22,293 nt of DNA from Prevotellaceae bacterium (lineage in GTDB: Bacteria > Bacteroidota > Bacteroidia > Bacteroidales > Paludibacteraceae), in contig JAITNR010000125.1 in NCBI GenBank assembly GCA_031290375.1, positions 1 through 22,293 of the forward strand. Direction: 5' to 3'. Position 1 is the stretch's first letter; the number at the start of each line of letters is the position of its first letter. The notes beneath the pieces are model-generated. The model ran no database searches, was not told the origin of the DNA, and saw nothing but the letters and a program-made list of their open reading frames with translations. The position numbers and the translations under genes are program-made. Of this stretch, positions 7,311 through 15,372 are shown piece by piece.

Positions 7311-8060
7311 ATGTCTTGGAAAAATATTTTAATAACATTGGCAATATTAATCGCATTAGCAGGGCTTTGTTTCACTATGTTTGCCAATACCGACTCCGAC
7401 AAGAGAGTATGTAAAGAATTGATTATAAGTATAAAACCATCTGACCGCAGTTTTATCGCAGAAAAAGAAATTATCAATTGTCTGAATACCAATAATTTAA
7501 ACCCTAAAAACAAATTGAACAAAGAGGTTAAGTTGAACAAAATCAGAGAGAAACTTGAGCAATTGGCAGTGGTGAAAACAGCAAAGTGCTATTTTGCCAA
7601 GAACGGCAATCTTAAAATCGAAATTATTCAGCGACAGCCTTTTTACAAAATTATTAGCAACTCATCTTATTGTGTTGATACAGAGAGAAATATCATTATT
7701 ACGTCGTCCGTTTTGCCTGTCTATATCCCGATAGTTTCCGGTACTTTAACCAAATCCTTTGCAACAACCGAACTATTTGATTTTGTGAAATTTGTAGAAA
7801 AAGATGACTTTCTTTCAAAATTGGTAGCACAGATTTATGTTACTACAAGGCAAGAGATTGAACTTGTGCCAACCATTGGTAATCAGATAATTAAAATTGG
7901 AAAAATAAAAAAAATTGACGGCAAATATGATTTTGAGGCTAAACTGAGCAGACTCAAGACATTTTACACAAAAAGAGTACTCAACAAAATGGGCTGGGAC
8001 ACTTACTCCACTATTGATTTGCGCTTCGATAAACAGGTGGTTTGCAAACGAGCCGACTGA
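7311..8060 (+). CDS. ftsQ: Cell division protein FtsQ
   Basis: This 249-residue bitopic membrane protein has a short cytoplasmic tail, one membrane helix (about 6-25), a POTRA-like region starting near residue 38 and a beta-rich FtsQ domain. The domain ends STIDLRFDKQVVCKR, which is typical of divergent Bacteroidota FtsQ. FtsQ bridges early and late divisome proteins in the periplasm. ATG 7311 is chosen because an in-frame TTG at 7278 lies within the promoter -7 element. In most bacteria ftsQ sits in the dcw cluster beside murC and ftsA/ftsZ. Here it is a single gene with its own promoter, and the neighbours are unrelated to division. The family call rests on overall pattern and C-terminal motif. 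Confidence 0.8.
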   Translation: MSWKNILITLAILIALAGLCFTMFANTDSDKRVCKELIISIKPSDRSFIAEKEIINCLNTNNLNPKNKLNKEVKLNKIREKLEQLAVVKTAKCYFAKNGNLKIEIIQRQPFYKIISNSSYCVDTERNIIITSSVLPVYIPIVSGTLTKSFATTELFDFVKFVEKDDFLSKLVAQIYVTTRQEIELVPTIGNQIIKIGKIKKIDGKYDFEAKLSRLKTFYTKRVLNKMGWDTYSTIDLRFDKQVVCKRAD

Positions 8061-8125
8061 CAAACAAGTTTATAGGCGTTTTTGTATTTACGTGGTGAAA
8101 ATTGACCAGTATGAAAACAAAACAG

Positions 8126-8156
8126 ATAATTATTAATCTCATTCCCAAATAATTAT
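8126..8156. terminator. AT-rich stem-loop between convergent ftsQ and menA-like genes
   Basis: ATAATTATT (8126-8134) and AATAATTAT (8148-8156) form a 9-bp stem of A/T pairs around 13 bases. It sits 8 bases past the menA-like stop and about 65 bases past the ftsQ stop. The stem is weak, so a bidirectional terminator role is only tentative. Confidence 0.3.
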
Positions 8157-8164
8157 AAAAAAAG

Positions 8165-9154
8165 TCAAAATACAAAAATTAAAATAATCAAAATCAGACA
8201 AAACAAACTCAGCAGATTACGAGCTAATAACCAGCGAATCATAAACCAGTCAATTTTGTGTTCTTGATAACCCTTCCAATTACCAATGGGACCATACCAC
8301 CAGCGCGGAGAAAATTGTCTTTCGGGATTTTTTACAAATTGCCTCATTAAATAAAACAGTGATACCGCCATTGGCAGAGTGAGCAATGTAAACAGGTAAT
8401 ATATTGATAAATAGCCTGTTAGTATGCCTGCAATAACCGAACCGTAAGAGATAAGTAACAGCAAAAACAGGGCTGAGAGCATTGCCTTTTTGCTACCAAG
8501 CAGTACGGCAAAAGTCATTTTGCCCACTTCCTTATCGGGTTCACAGTCCATTATGGAATGCACGTATATGATGTTGGCAACCAACAACCCGACAGGTATG
8601 GAAACGAACAGCACCGACCAATCCAACTGCCCGCAAGTCGCAAAATAGACCCCCGCCATTAACAGAGGACCAAACTTAAACCCTATGACCAACTCCCCAA
8701 GCCCGCGATAAGACAATTTAAGCGGAGAAGCCGAATAGGAAATACCCAACACAGTTGCAACCAATGCAATATACAATATGGTTAATCCTCTGAAATATAG
8801 AATGATAGCACCTGTTATCACCGCAATGCCGCCAATCACAAAACAAGCCGCAAGAAGCTGATTGAGCGTAGCCTGCCCCGAAAGCAGATACGGGCACTTG
8901 TGCATCCTTGCACGAAAACCCTTGTGTGCAAGTCGCTGACGAAAATCCGTTTTTTTTACCTTATAATCAAAGTAGTCGTCAAAGAGGTTGAAACTCAAAT
9001 GCGCACACGCTACGCCCACAACTGCTAAAATGCCAAACCACCACACAAAGCCCGCCGATTTCCAAGCCAAGCACACCGCCAACACTGACGGCATCACGCT
9101 TTGCGGCAACGAATGAGGACGAGCATTCCAATACCAAAATTTTATTAACTTCAT
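8165..9154 (-). CDS. menA: UbiA-family prenyltransferase, probably MenA (1,4-dihydroxy-2-naphthoate polyprenyltransferase)
   Basis: This 329-residue integral membrane protein carries both Asp-rich motifs of UbiA prenyltransferases: NLFDDYFDY (D59, D60, D63), and DCEPDKEVGK (D203, D207) preceded by HSIM. They bind the Mg-prenyl diphosphate. About eight hydrophobic segments can be seen. In a menaquinone-using Bacteroidota species the likely reaction is attachment of the polyprenyl chain to dihydroxynaphthoate. The loop after motif 1 (KKTDFRQRLAHKGFRARMHK) differs from textbook MenA, so another UbiA-family substrate is possible. ATG 9154 is preferred to an in-frame TTG three codons upstream. It starts 10 bases after the pyrC stop, so the two are very likely one operon. 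Confidence 0.75.
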   Translation of the reverse strand: MKLIKFWYWNARPHSLPQSVMPSVLAVCLAWKSAGFVWWFGILAVVGVACAHLSFNLFDDYFDYKVKKTDFRQRLAHKGFRARMHKCPYLLSGQATLNQLLAACFVIGGIAVITGAIILYFRGLTILYIALVATVLGISYSASPLKLSYRGLGELVIGFKFGPLLMAGVYFATCGQLDWSVLFVSIPVGLLVANIIYVHSIMDCEPDKEVGKMTFAVLLGSKKAMLSALFLLLLISYGSVIAGILTGYLSIYYLFTLLTLPMAVSLFYLMRQFVKNPERQFSPRWWYGPIGNWKGYQEHKIDWFMIRWLLARNLLSLFCLILIILIFVF

Positions 9155-9164
9155 TATCAACAAA

Positions 9165-10424
9165 TTAGATTAATGTTAATTTCCCATTTACAAATATTTT
9201 TTCAAATTTGGCGCAGACTTGCCAAGCCTCAAACGGCGTACTTTTGCCTTTTGAGAGAAATTTTGACGACTCAATTTTCCATTCTTTTTCCAAATCAATT
9301 ACGGTTAAATCAGCTGGTTGTCCTGTTTGTAAGCCACCTTCAAGCCTGAAAATTTCTCTTGGTTTTATGCTGAAAAGTTCGATTAGTCGCTCAAAAGTGA
9401 TTATATTTTTCTTAACCAAATATGTATAAATCAATGGAAAAGCTGTCTCCAAGCCCACTATTCCAAAGGCACTGCCAAACAATCCTTTCGACTTTTCCTG
9501 CTCACTGTGTGGGGCATGGTCGGTGGCGATAACGTCTATTGTGCCATCCTTAATACCCTGAATTAGAGCCTCTTTATCCGCTTTGGAACGCAATGGCGGG
9601 TTCATTTTGAAACGTCCGTCCTCTTGCAAATCCTCATCACAGAGCAACAGATAGTGAGGTGCCGTTTCGCACGTAACCTGCACGCCATCGACTTTTGCTT
9701 TGCGAATAACCTCAACACTCTCTTTGGTAGAGACGTGGCAGACGTGGTATCTGCAAGCCGTTTGCTTTGCCAGAAGAACATCACGTTCAACCTGCTGCCA
9801 TTCGCTTTCGGAGCAGATTCCCTTGTGATGATGTGTCTTACAGTAGTGTCCATCGTGGATATAGCCTCCCTTTACCAGCCCATCTACTTCGCAATGGGCA
9901 ACAATAATTTGGTCATACTTTGCTGCCTGAGTCATTGCTTGACGCATAAGTTCTTCGTTTTGAACGCCTCTGCCGTCATCGGAAAAAGCCACCTGTGGCG
10001 AAAGTTTTTCAAAATCGACTAACTCTCCGCTACCCTTTTGCCCCTGTGTTATGGTTGCCAAAGGATAAACTTTGATTTTTGCCGTATTTTTTATTATTTC
10101 TTTCTGAATATCAATATTTTTCAAAGTATCAGGTGCAGGGTTCAGGTTCGGCATGGTGCAAACAGCCGTATATCCACCTGCTGCTGCTGCCATTGAGCCT
10201 GTTTGGATAGTTTCCTTGTATGAAAAACCGGGTTCACGGAAATGAACGTGAACATCTACAAAACCTGCGAGCAGAATTTTTTCGGACAAGTCAAAAACAT
10301 GCTCGTTTTCAAGCGGTTGCAGGTTGCCTATTTCTGAAATTTTTCCGTCAGAAATTCTTAAATCAGCTCTAAAAAAGCCTTTGCCCTGATTTAATGTTCC
10401 ATTTTTTAAAAGACGGGTATTCAT
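9165..10424 (-). CDS. pyrC: Dihydroorotase (class I type)
   Basis: This 419-residue amidohydrolase makes or opens dihydroorotate in de novo pyrimidine synthesis. The metal ligands of class I dihydroorotases are all visible: DVHVHFREPG (H59, H61), the aspartate in SDDG (D150), AHCEV (H177), CHVS (H230) and TDHAPH (D302). The substrate-facing MPN and the KMNPPLR segment are also present. Length and order are normal, so the enzyme should be active. Its promoter appears to be the minus-strand TAACTTTG at 10617-10610. It leads the two-gene unit with the menA-like gene. Confidence 0.95.
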   Translation of the reverse strand: MNTRLLKNGTLNQGKGFFRADLRISDGKISEIGNLQPLENEHVFDLSEKILLAGFVDVHVHFREPGFSYKETIQTGSMAAAAGGYTAVCTMPNLNPAPDTLKNIDIQKEIIKNTAKIKVYPLATITQGQKGSGELVDFEKLSPQVAFSDDGRGVQNEELMRQAMTQAAKYDQIIVAHCEVDGLVKGGYIHDGHYCKTHHHKGICSESEWQQVERDVLLAKQTACRYHVCHVSTKESVEVIRKAKVDGVQVTCETAPHYLLLCDEDLQEDGRFKMNPPLRSKADKEALIQGIKDGTIDVIATDHAPHSEQEKSKGLFGSAFGIVGLETAFPLIYTYLVKKNIITFERLIELFSIKPREIFRLEGGLQTGQPADLTVIDLEKEWKIESSKFLSKGKSTPFEAWQVCAKFEKIFVNGKLTLI

Positions 10425-10609
10425 TTTAGATTATTTAAATTTGTTCAGCAAATTCGCCGTAATTAAAATTCTGGTTACATACTTTTCCAAATTCCGATAT
10501 ATTCCAACGTATTACTGTGATTTTTGCCATTTTACAAAAGCGGATAATGTTTTAAATCCGTATCTTCGTGTGTTAGGTTTATTTTTATTCGTCTGCTATT
10601 TTTTTTTAG

Positions 10610-10617
10610 CAAAGTTA
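10610..10617 (-). promoter_or_regulatory. -7 element of the pyrC-menA unit
   Basis: On the minus strand this reads TAACTTTG (TAnnTTTG). It lies about 185 bases before the pyrC start, leaving a long leader in which I see no gene. The -33 match is poor. It stands back-to-back with the rel promoter. Confidence 0.4.
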
Positions 10618-10633
10618 CGAATTTTATTTTAAA

Positions 10634-10664
10634 TTTGCAGAAAAAGATAAATAGTGTAACTTTG
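10634..10664 (+). promoter_or_regulatory. Promoter of the (p)ppGpp synthetase/hydrolase gene
   Basis: TTTG at 10634-10637, exactly 19 bases, then TAACTTTG at 10657-10664 is a full match to the Bacteroidota consensus. The gene starts 51 bases further on. Confidence 0.7.
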
Positions 10665-10715
10665 CAGTTTTATCAAAGTTAATAAATTGAAAATCACAAT
10701 TCATAAATAGAAACG

Positions 10716-12956
10716 ATGGAGTATTTTAATCTCACAAAAGAGGAAGAAACGCGGTTGGTATTAGATGCCTTTGACGATTTGCAAAAGGCATATTCGGAGT
10801 CAAATCACAAACAAAAATATGAGTTGGTAGCACGGGCTTTTGACTTTGCCAACAAGGCGCACGAAGGACTAAAACGCCTTTCGGGCGAGCCTTACATAAT
10901 GCACCCGTTGGCTGTTGCCAAAATTTGCGTAACGGAAATGGGGCTTGGTTCAACCTCAATCTGCTCCGCGCTCCTGCACGATGTAGTAGAAGACACGGAC
11001 TACACGGTAGAGGATATAAAGTCGCGTTTTGGCGAAAACATTGCCAATATTGTAGATGGACTAACCAAAATTTCAGGCGGCATTTTTGCCAATTCTACTT
11101 CACAACAGGCGGAAAATTTTCAAAGACTGATACTTACCATCCCCTCTGATATTCGGGTAATCATGGTGAAAATGGCTGACAGACTGCATAATATGCGCAC
11201 ATTGTCGTCAATGCCCTTAGTTAAACAGCAGAAAATTACAGGAGAAACACTTTATATTTATGCCCCTCTGGCTGAACGGTTAGGTTTCTTTAATATAAAA
11301 ACGGAATTGGAAAATCTTTGCTTAAGATTTCAGCAACCTGTTGTATATGAGGAACTTGAAAATAAGATTGCTGAACTTACACCGAAACTTGTGTCGCAAT
11401 ACGAAATTTTTATTGCTCCAATAAAGGAGCGTTTGGACGCAAGAAAAATAAAGTACAAAATTCTTAAAAGAATAAAATCTCCGTATTCCGTGTATAAAAA
11501 ACAGATCACCAAAGGTCTGAAATTTGATGAAATTTATGATTTGCTTGCCGTAAGAATAGTTGTTGATACTCAAAAGGGGACAGATGAGGCAGATGCCTGC
11601 TGGAGTGTGTTTGGCATAGTAACTTCGCTGTATCAAGAAAACCAGAACAGGACACGAAATTGGCTTACAAAACACAAAGCAAACGGCTATCAGGCTTTGC
11701 ATCTGACTGTGATGCACCGGGGCGAAAAAGGAGAAAAGGGGCATTGGATTGAAGTGCAAATTCGTACCAAACAGATGGATGACATTGCCGAACGAGGCTT
11801 GGCTGCCCATTGGAAATACAAAAACGGTATCGAAGAACAGTCGGAGTTTGACGACTGGTTTCAATCGGTTAAAGAATTGTTGTCGATACAAAATGTTGAT
11901 ACTGTTGAATTTGTTGATAGATTCAAAATGAATCTTAACACAAAGGAAATTTTTGTTTTTACACCAAGAGGAGAGATAAAAAGGCTGCTTGCACATTCCA
12001 CAGTGCTTGATTTTGCTTTTGCCCTGCACACCGATTTGGGAATGCATTGTATTGGTGGCAAAGTTGACCATAAGCTTGCATCGATTACCGAAGAGCTGAA
12101 AAGCGGTAATCAGGTTGAGATTTTGACCTCAAAAACCCAGCAACCTGAGGCTTTTTGGCTTGATTTTGTGAAAACGCAAAAGGCAATGGACAAAATACGC
12201 CAGTCCTTGCGTCCCGAAATAAGCGATTTGCTGAGACAGGGACAAACAATTCTATATCAACATCTTAGTAAGTTAAACATTAAAACTTTGGATGAAAATA
12301 TAAACTTCGTTATAGACTTTTTCGGTTACCAAAAGCATAACAAGTTTTTGATGGATCTGGCACGTGGAAAAGTTGATATTAATAAAGTTACCGCCAAAAC
12401 ATTCCAAAAAAAATCGCAAGGTATTTTTTCGAGGATAAAAAACGTTTTCAAATCGAATGAAGAAGATGGCAACACATTGAGTGTTAATAAGAGTAAGGTT
12501 CTCTATTTAACTAAAAAAGATATTATGTCGAATGCTGTTAAGCGTGCTACCTGCTGCAATCCTATTCAGGGAGATGAGGTAATCGGTTATTTGGAGGACA
12601 AAAGGCACATTATCATTCACAAAAGCGAATGTCCCGAAGCTCAGCAACTTAGAGCAAATTTTGGCAATAAAATCATTTTAGTTGGTTGGCAAAAAGCAAA
12701 CACGCTTTCATATTCAACTACACTTTCAATCGAAGGTATTGACAGGCAGGGACTTTTGCGAAATATTGTAAAAGTGATTTCAGAAGACGTGCAAATCAAC
12801 ATCAAAAGCATTAATCTGTTGGCAGAAGACGGTATTTTTAAAGGAATGATGACAATTTTTGTACATAGCAATGACGAAGTTGAGCGAATTTCAGAAAAAC
12901 TACTGAAAATAAATTCAATAAAAGAAGTGAAAAGGGTAAATATTGTTGAGAATTAA
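10716..12956 (+). CDS. rel: Bifunctional (p)ppGpp synthetase/hydrolase (RelA/SpoT family)
   Basis: This 746-residue stringent-response enzyme has the standard domain order. An N-terminal HD hydrolase (about 45-200; H63 and LLHDVVEDT with H88/D89 and E92/D93 intact) is followed by the RelA synthetase domain (about 235-365; KSPYSVYKKQ, YDLLAVRIVV, HKANGYQALH, IEVQIRTK). Next come TGS (about 405-465), a zinc-finger/CC region (about 595-640; ATCCNP, C639) and a C-terminal ACT domain (about 667-745). The intact HD site predicts that it both makes and degrades the alarmone. The site that is RxKD in bifunctional enzymes and ExDD in RelA reads RTRN here (312-315): the basic character is kept, but the last Asp is Asn. 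It is a single gene with a strong promoter. Confidence 0.95.
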   Translation: MEYFNLTKEEETRLVLDAFDDLQKAYSESNHKQKYELVARAFDFANKAHEGLKRLSGEPYIMHPLAVAKICVTEMGLGSTSICSALLHDVVEDTDYTVEDIKSRFGENIANIVDGLTKISGGIFANSTSQQAENFQRLILTIPSDIRVIMVKMADRLHNMRTLSSMPLVKQQKITGETLYIYAPLAERLGFFNIKTELENLCLRFQQPVVYEELENKIAELTPKLVSQYEIFIAPIKERLDARKIKYKILKRIKSPYSVYKKQITKGLKFDEIYDLLAVRIVVDTQKGTDEADACWSVFGIVTSLYQENQNRTRNWLTKHKANGYQALHLTVMHRGEKGEKGHWIEVQIRTKQMDDIAERGLAAHWKYKNGIEEQSEFDDWFQSVKELLSIQNVDTVEFVDRFKMNLNTKEIFVFTPRGEIKRLLAHSTVLDFAFALHTDLGMHCIGGKVDHKLASITEELKSGNQVEILTSKTQQPEAFWLDFVKTQKAMDKIRQSLRPEISDLLRQGQTILYQHLSKLNIKTLDENINFVIDFFGYQKHNKFLMDLARGKVDINKVTAKTFQKKSQGIFSRIKNVFKSNEEDGNTLSVNKSKVLYLTKKDIMSNAVKRATCCNPIQGDEVIGYLEDKRHIIIHKSECPEAQQLRANFGNKIILVGWQKANTLSYSTTLSIEGIDRQGLLRNIVKVISEDVQINIKSINLLAEDGIFKGMMTIFVHSNDEVERISEKLLKINSIKEVKRVNIVEN

Positions 12957-12962
12957 TATTTT

Positions 12963-12981
12963 ATGTTGTTTTTTTCAACAT
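12963..12981 (+). terminator. Short stem-loop after the rel gene
   Basis: ATGTTG (12963-12968) and CAACAT (12976-12981) pair around a T7 loop, seven bases after the rel stop. GTCTTTTG follows. The stem is short, so it is at best a weak terminator. Confidence 0.35.
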
Positions 12982-13011
12982 GTCTTTTGCCCTGACGAAC
13001 AAAACCTCAAC

Positions 13012-13078
13012 TCGCTGGTGCTGGCTTGCAGCCCGTGTTGAGTATTGCAAGGCACAGATTGCAGGTCAGCACCAACGA
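13012..13078. repeat. Palindromic element with 19-base arms
   Basis: 13012-13030 (TCGCTGGTGCTGGCTTGCA) and 13060-13078 are inverted repeats with three mismatches, around a 29-base loop. It resembles small dispersed palindromes of Bacteroidota genomes. No second copy is in the window. Confidence 0.5.
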
Positions 13079-13159
13079 AATTGACTTAACTTCTTTAACG
13101 ATTATCGCATAAATTTTTTATATGACTGTCCGCATTACGACCTAAAGCAACAAAAGTGT

Positions 13160-13246
13160 CGTTATTGCGGGTCATGCCCTAAAGCGCACAGGCGCCCGCA
13201 ATGATGGGTATTTGGAAGTGATTTAGGTATTAGATACGATATTCAT
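13160..13246 (+). repeat. Hairpin repeat with tail, copy A
   Basis: A stem of CGTTATTGCGGG and CCCGCAATGATG (13160-13171, 13195-13206) is followed by a 40-base tail running from GGTATTTGGAAGTGATT to GATACGATATTCAT. The tail recurs almost exactly in reverse orientation at 21545-21585, next to an equivalent stem. The loop sequences differ between copies. Confidence 0.65.
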
Positions 13247-13284
13247 TTTTCATTTTTTTTTAGCCTTCGGCGATATTTTACTCG

Positions 13285-13333
13285 GGATTACAAAAGGATT
13301 TTTGCTCCGCTTCGCTAAATCCTTTTGCAATCC
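13285..13333 (-). terminator. Long stem-loop just after the FGE-fold gene
   Basis: 13285-13301 and 13317-13333 form a 17-bp stem with one mismatch around a 15-base loop, 18 bases beyond the FGE-fold stop. No T run follows on the minus strand. On the plus strand a T-rich stretch follows, so it may end rel transcription instead. A DNA hairpin just past a C-terminal FGE fold is also a feature of some diversity-generating retroelement targets. Confidence 0.5.
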
Positions 13334-13351
13334 TTCATTAATCCATTTTTT

Positions 13352-14830
13352 CTATTCAACAGACCTGAGGACAAGACGAATACCATAGCCGGCGTTATTG
13401 CCGGGGCTCTCAGGAGCAACGTTGGCGCGGTTGGACACGCGACAGTACTGCCCCGAGGTGCCGCTTGTCCACCAGCTGCTGCCGCCGCGCAACGTACGGA
13501 CAGTGCCTGATGCGGGACCTTTCGGGTCAGTCGCGCCGTCGACAAAACTCGCATTATAAGCAGTGGAACTTCCAGCATTCCAATCCCAACACCATTCATA
13601 GTCATTGCCGCTCATGTCGTACAAACCAAGAGCATTGGGACTTTTGCTTTTTACCGGTTTAGTACCGTATATCGCGCTACCACCGCAAGGGGTGGTGGTA
13701 TTGTTGTTGATCTTGTACCAAGCCACCTCGCAACCGTTGTTGCTGCCGGAAAAATAGAAATCCATTGTATTACGTCCGGAATTGCTCTCGCTCTTCATTC
13801 CGCCGCGGGCAGCATATTCCCATTCCGCCTCGGTAGGTAAACGGTAACCGTTGGCAGCCCAATCACATGTTGCAGCATTCCAAGCAGCATTTGAGGTGAT
13901 CGGTATGTCTTCGTATGCCAGATTTTCCCAGTCGCTAACGGTAGATACGGCATAACAGGGTGTTCTGCCTTCCATTATGCTCAATTTGTTGCAATAGGCA
14001 AGAGCAAGGTACCAATTTATTTCTTCCACAGGAAGTGCCGATGTCGCTCTGCCTGTCACATAGATTGCTCTGGTGCCTGCATAGGTGTCGTCTCCTGTTT
14101 TGCATTGAAAAGAAGAAGGATTTTTGCGCATAACATACTCAAACTGAGCCTGTGTTACAGGAGTTTCGCTCATCCTAAAACCTGTGATATTTACCGTATG
14201 TGCGTAAGGAACTGCCGGACTCGGGAAGAGAATAGCAGTTGGTGTTGCGTCATCTTGCAGTGCCGCACCCATAGTGAATGAACCGCTCTGTACGGGAAGC
14301 ATTTTCGGTTTCAGAAAAGCAAGCGGGTAATAGTACTTCACCTGGGGTTTGGCTGCGGGAGGAGTTGAAAGCGTAAGCACGTTTGTGCTTTGCTCGTGCG
14401 GCACACCGTCGATAATAAACTCGTACATCATCGCATTCGTGTCGAAGGCTGTGAAAACAGTACTGGTCTCCCAATCAGCAGCATTAAAAGCCATATCACA
14501 CTCAGTGTAACCAGCAGGTGCAATCAGCGGTCCGCCCGGTCCGCACTGCTGTTTCCATACGTCAACAGCCCAGTATTCCAGACAGCGAGTGGTGAGGTTA
14601 AAGATGGTAAGCCCGTTGGCAAGATTGTTGCCCGTAAGAGCGAGGGCATCGCGCTGAGCCGTTGTCAGTTGAGGCAGGCGCAAGCCTTTGTTGTTACTAA
14701 TCAGTTCCAGCACAGAAAAACTCTGCGGGTCGCGGTCAGCACCGATTGTTACTTGCGACATTGCACTTTTCGGCATCGCCGCCATCACTGCGAAAAGCAG
14801 TGTGAAAAAAAATAATTTTGTTGGTTTCAT
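13352..14830 (-). CDS. Secreted FGE/SUMF1-fold protein with tail-fibre-like N-terminal segment (copy 1)
   Basis: This 492-residue protein begins with a signal peptide (about 1-25). A short segment follows (26-62: VTIGADRDPQSFSVLELIS, then GLRLPQLTTAQRDAL) of the kind common at the start of Bacteroidota surface proteins and tail fibres. After a cysteine-containing linker (83-111), the formylglycine-generating-enzyme fold covers about 180-490: GSFTMG, PVTQAQFEYVM, GYRLPTEAEWEYAARGG, GLYDMSGNDYEWCWDW and LRGGSSWW to GYGIRLVL. Only one cysteine (C463) lies in the region that holds the copper-binding pair of true FGEs, so I expect a binding (C-type-lectin-like) rather than catalytic role. GC content is well above the neighbours (41 of 60 bases at 13441-13500). 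It has a long structured leader, and an identical start recurs at 22240. Confidence 0.85.
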   Translation of the reverse strand: MKPTKLFFFTLLFAVMAAMPKSAMSQVTIGADRDPQSFSVLELISNNKGLRLPQLTTAQRDALALTGNNLANGLTIFNLTTRCLEYWAVDVWKQQCGPGGPLIAPAGYTECDMAFNAADWETSTVFTAFDTNAMMYEFIIDGVPHEQSTNVLTLSTPPAAKPQVKYYYPLAFLKPKMLPVQSGSFTMGAALQDDATPTAILFPSPAVPYAHTVNITGFRMSETPVTQAQFEYVMRKNPSSFQCKTGDDTYAGTRAIYVTGRATSALPVEEINWYLALAYCNKLSIMEGRTPCYAVSTVSDWENLAYEDIPITSNAAWNAATCDWAANGYRLPTEAEWEYAARGGMKSESNSGRNTMDFYFSGSNNGCEVAWYKINNNTTTPCGGSAIYGTKPVKSKSPNALGLYDMSGNDYEWCWDWNAGSSTAYNASFVDGATDPKGPASGTVRTLRGGSSWWTSGTSGQYCRVSNRANVAPESPGNNAGYGIRLVLRSVE

Positions 14831-14903
14831 TTTGAATAATCCTTTTTAGTTTTTGATAAATGATAAATTATATTTTTTTAAAAATTCTTTTAATTTTTAA
14901 GGG

Positions 14904-14929
14904 CGTTAAGGGCTATAAAGCCATTAACG
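14904..14929 (-). other. Stem-loop in the leader of FGE-fold copy 1
   Basis: On the minus strand CGTTAATGGCT, loop TTAT and AGCCCTTAACG form an 11-base stem with one mismatch, about 75 bases before the start codon. It is not present in the second copy's leader. Confidence 0.45.
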
Positions 14930-15025
14930 GAAACTTGTCGGGCGTATGCCCCCTTTTTAATTTTTAATTGAACAGGCACAGCAAAAGCAGCCCGTTTTAC
15001 TAACAGGCTGTATATCAGACAGATA

Positions 15026-15117
15026 GACAGAAAAAGCACGTAACTACTTGATAATCAACGACTTGGGGGGGAGGGGGTAACTCGCTCATAATCAATAAGT
15101 TACGGGCTTTTTCTGTC
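15026..15117 (-). promoter_or_regulatory. Large imperfect hairpin with C tract in the leader of FGE-fold copy 1
   Basis: Read on the minus strand, GACAGAAAAAGC pairs with GCTTTTTCTGTC (12 bp). After one mismatch CGTAACT pairs with AGTTACG, and then TTGAT with ATCAA and further pairs. The C tract (C5-T-C7, 15077-15065) falls near the tip. The same structure, weaker in its outer stem, recurs at 21832-21923. It lies about 90 bases after the promoter in a leader of roughly 370 bases. It is probably an RNA (or DNA cruciform) regulatory structure; its function is unknown. Confidence 0.55.
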
Positions 15118-15207
15118 CATAACGCTATAATCATTGATATTTGTGAGTAACCTGTCATATTTTTGAGTTATCTATTTTTATCTTATTTTGTATATAAAAA
15201 TCGGCTG

Positions 15208-15239
15208 CAAAGGTAGATATAATTTTTGGATTGTGCAAA
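15208..15239 (-). promoter_or_regulatory. Promoter of FGE-fold copy 1
   Basis: On the minus strand TTTG (15239-15236), a 20-base spacer and TACCTTTG (15215-15208) fit the Bacteroidota consensus. The sequence around it, from about 15320 to 15000, aligns with the region upstream of the second copy (about 21640-21960). Confidence 0.7.
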
Positions 15240-15372
15240 TTATTTTTTACAAAATTTCAGAATTTTCAGAATTGACATATTTGGGGCTGTAAATTTTGAG
15301 AATTGTGCAAATTTATTTTTTTGAATTAGGCACTTAAATAAGCCCTGACAATTACATAAATAGTTGTTAACC

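Larger units (their letters stand above)
12957..13351. other. Repeat-rich gap between rel and the FGE-fold gene
   Basis: There is no gene here. The gap carries four separate inverted repeats: the short stem-loop at 12963, a 19-base-arm palindrome at 13012-13078, the hairpin repeat at 13160-13246 and a 17-bp stem at 13285-13333. The two genes flanking it converge. Confidence 0.7.

Noticed and set aside
9624..10022. 132-codon plus-strand frame within pyrC
   Set aside because: It is antisense to the dihydroorotase catalytic core, which is fully conserved on the other strand.
10441..10632. 63-codon open frame between pyrC and rel
   Set aside because: It overlaps the pyrC leader and the back-to-back promoters, is low in complexity (Phe/Leu-rich) and matches no family I know.
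11322..12071. 249-codon open frame on the minus strand inside rel
   Set aside because: It lies wholly antisense to well-conserved RelA synthetase and TGS sequence and has no recognisable domain.
13352..14830. FGE-fold protein as an active sulfatase-modifying enzyme
   Set aside because: Only one cysteine lies in the region that carries the copper-binding pair, and the protein is exported with a tail-fibre-like N-terminus. No sulfatase gene is nearby.
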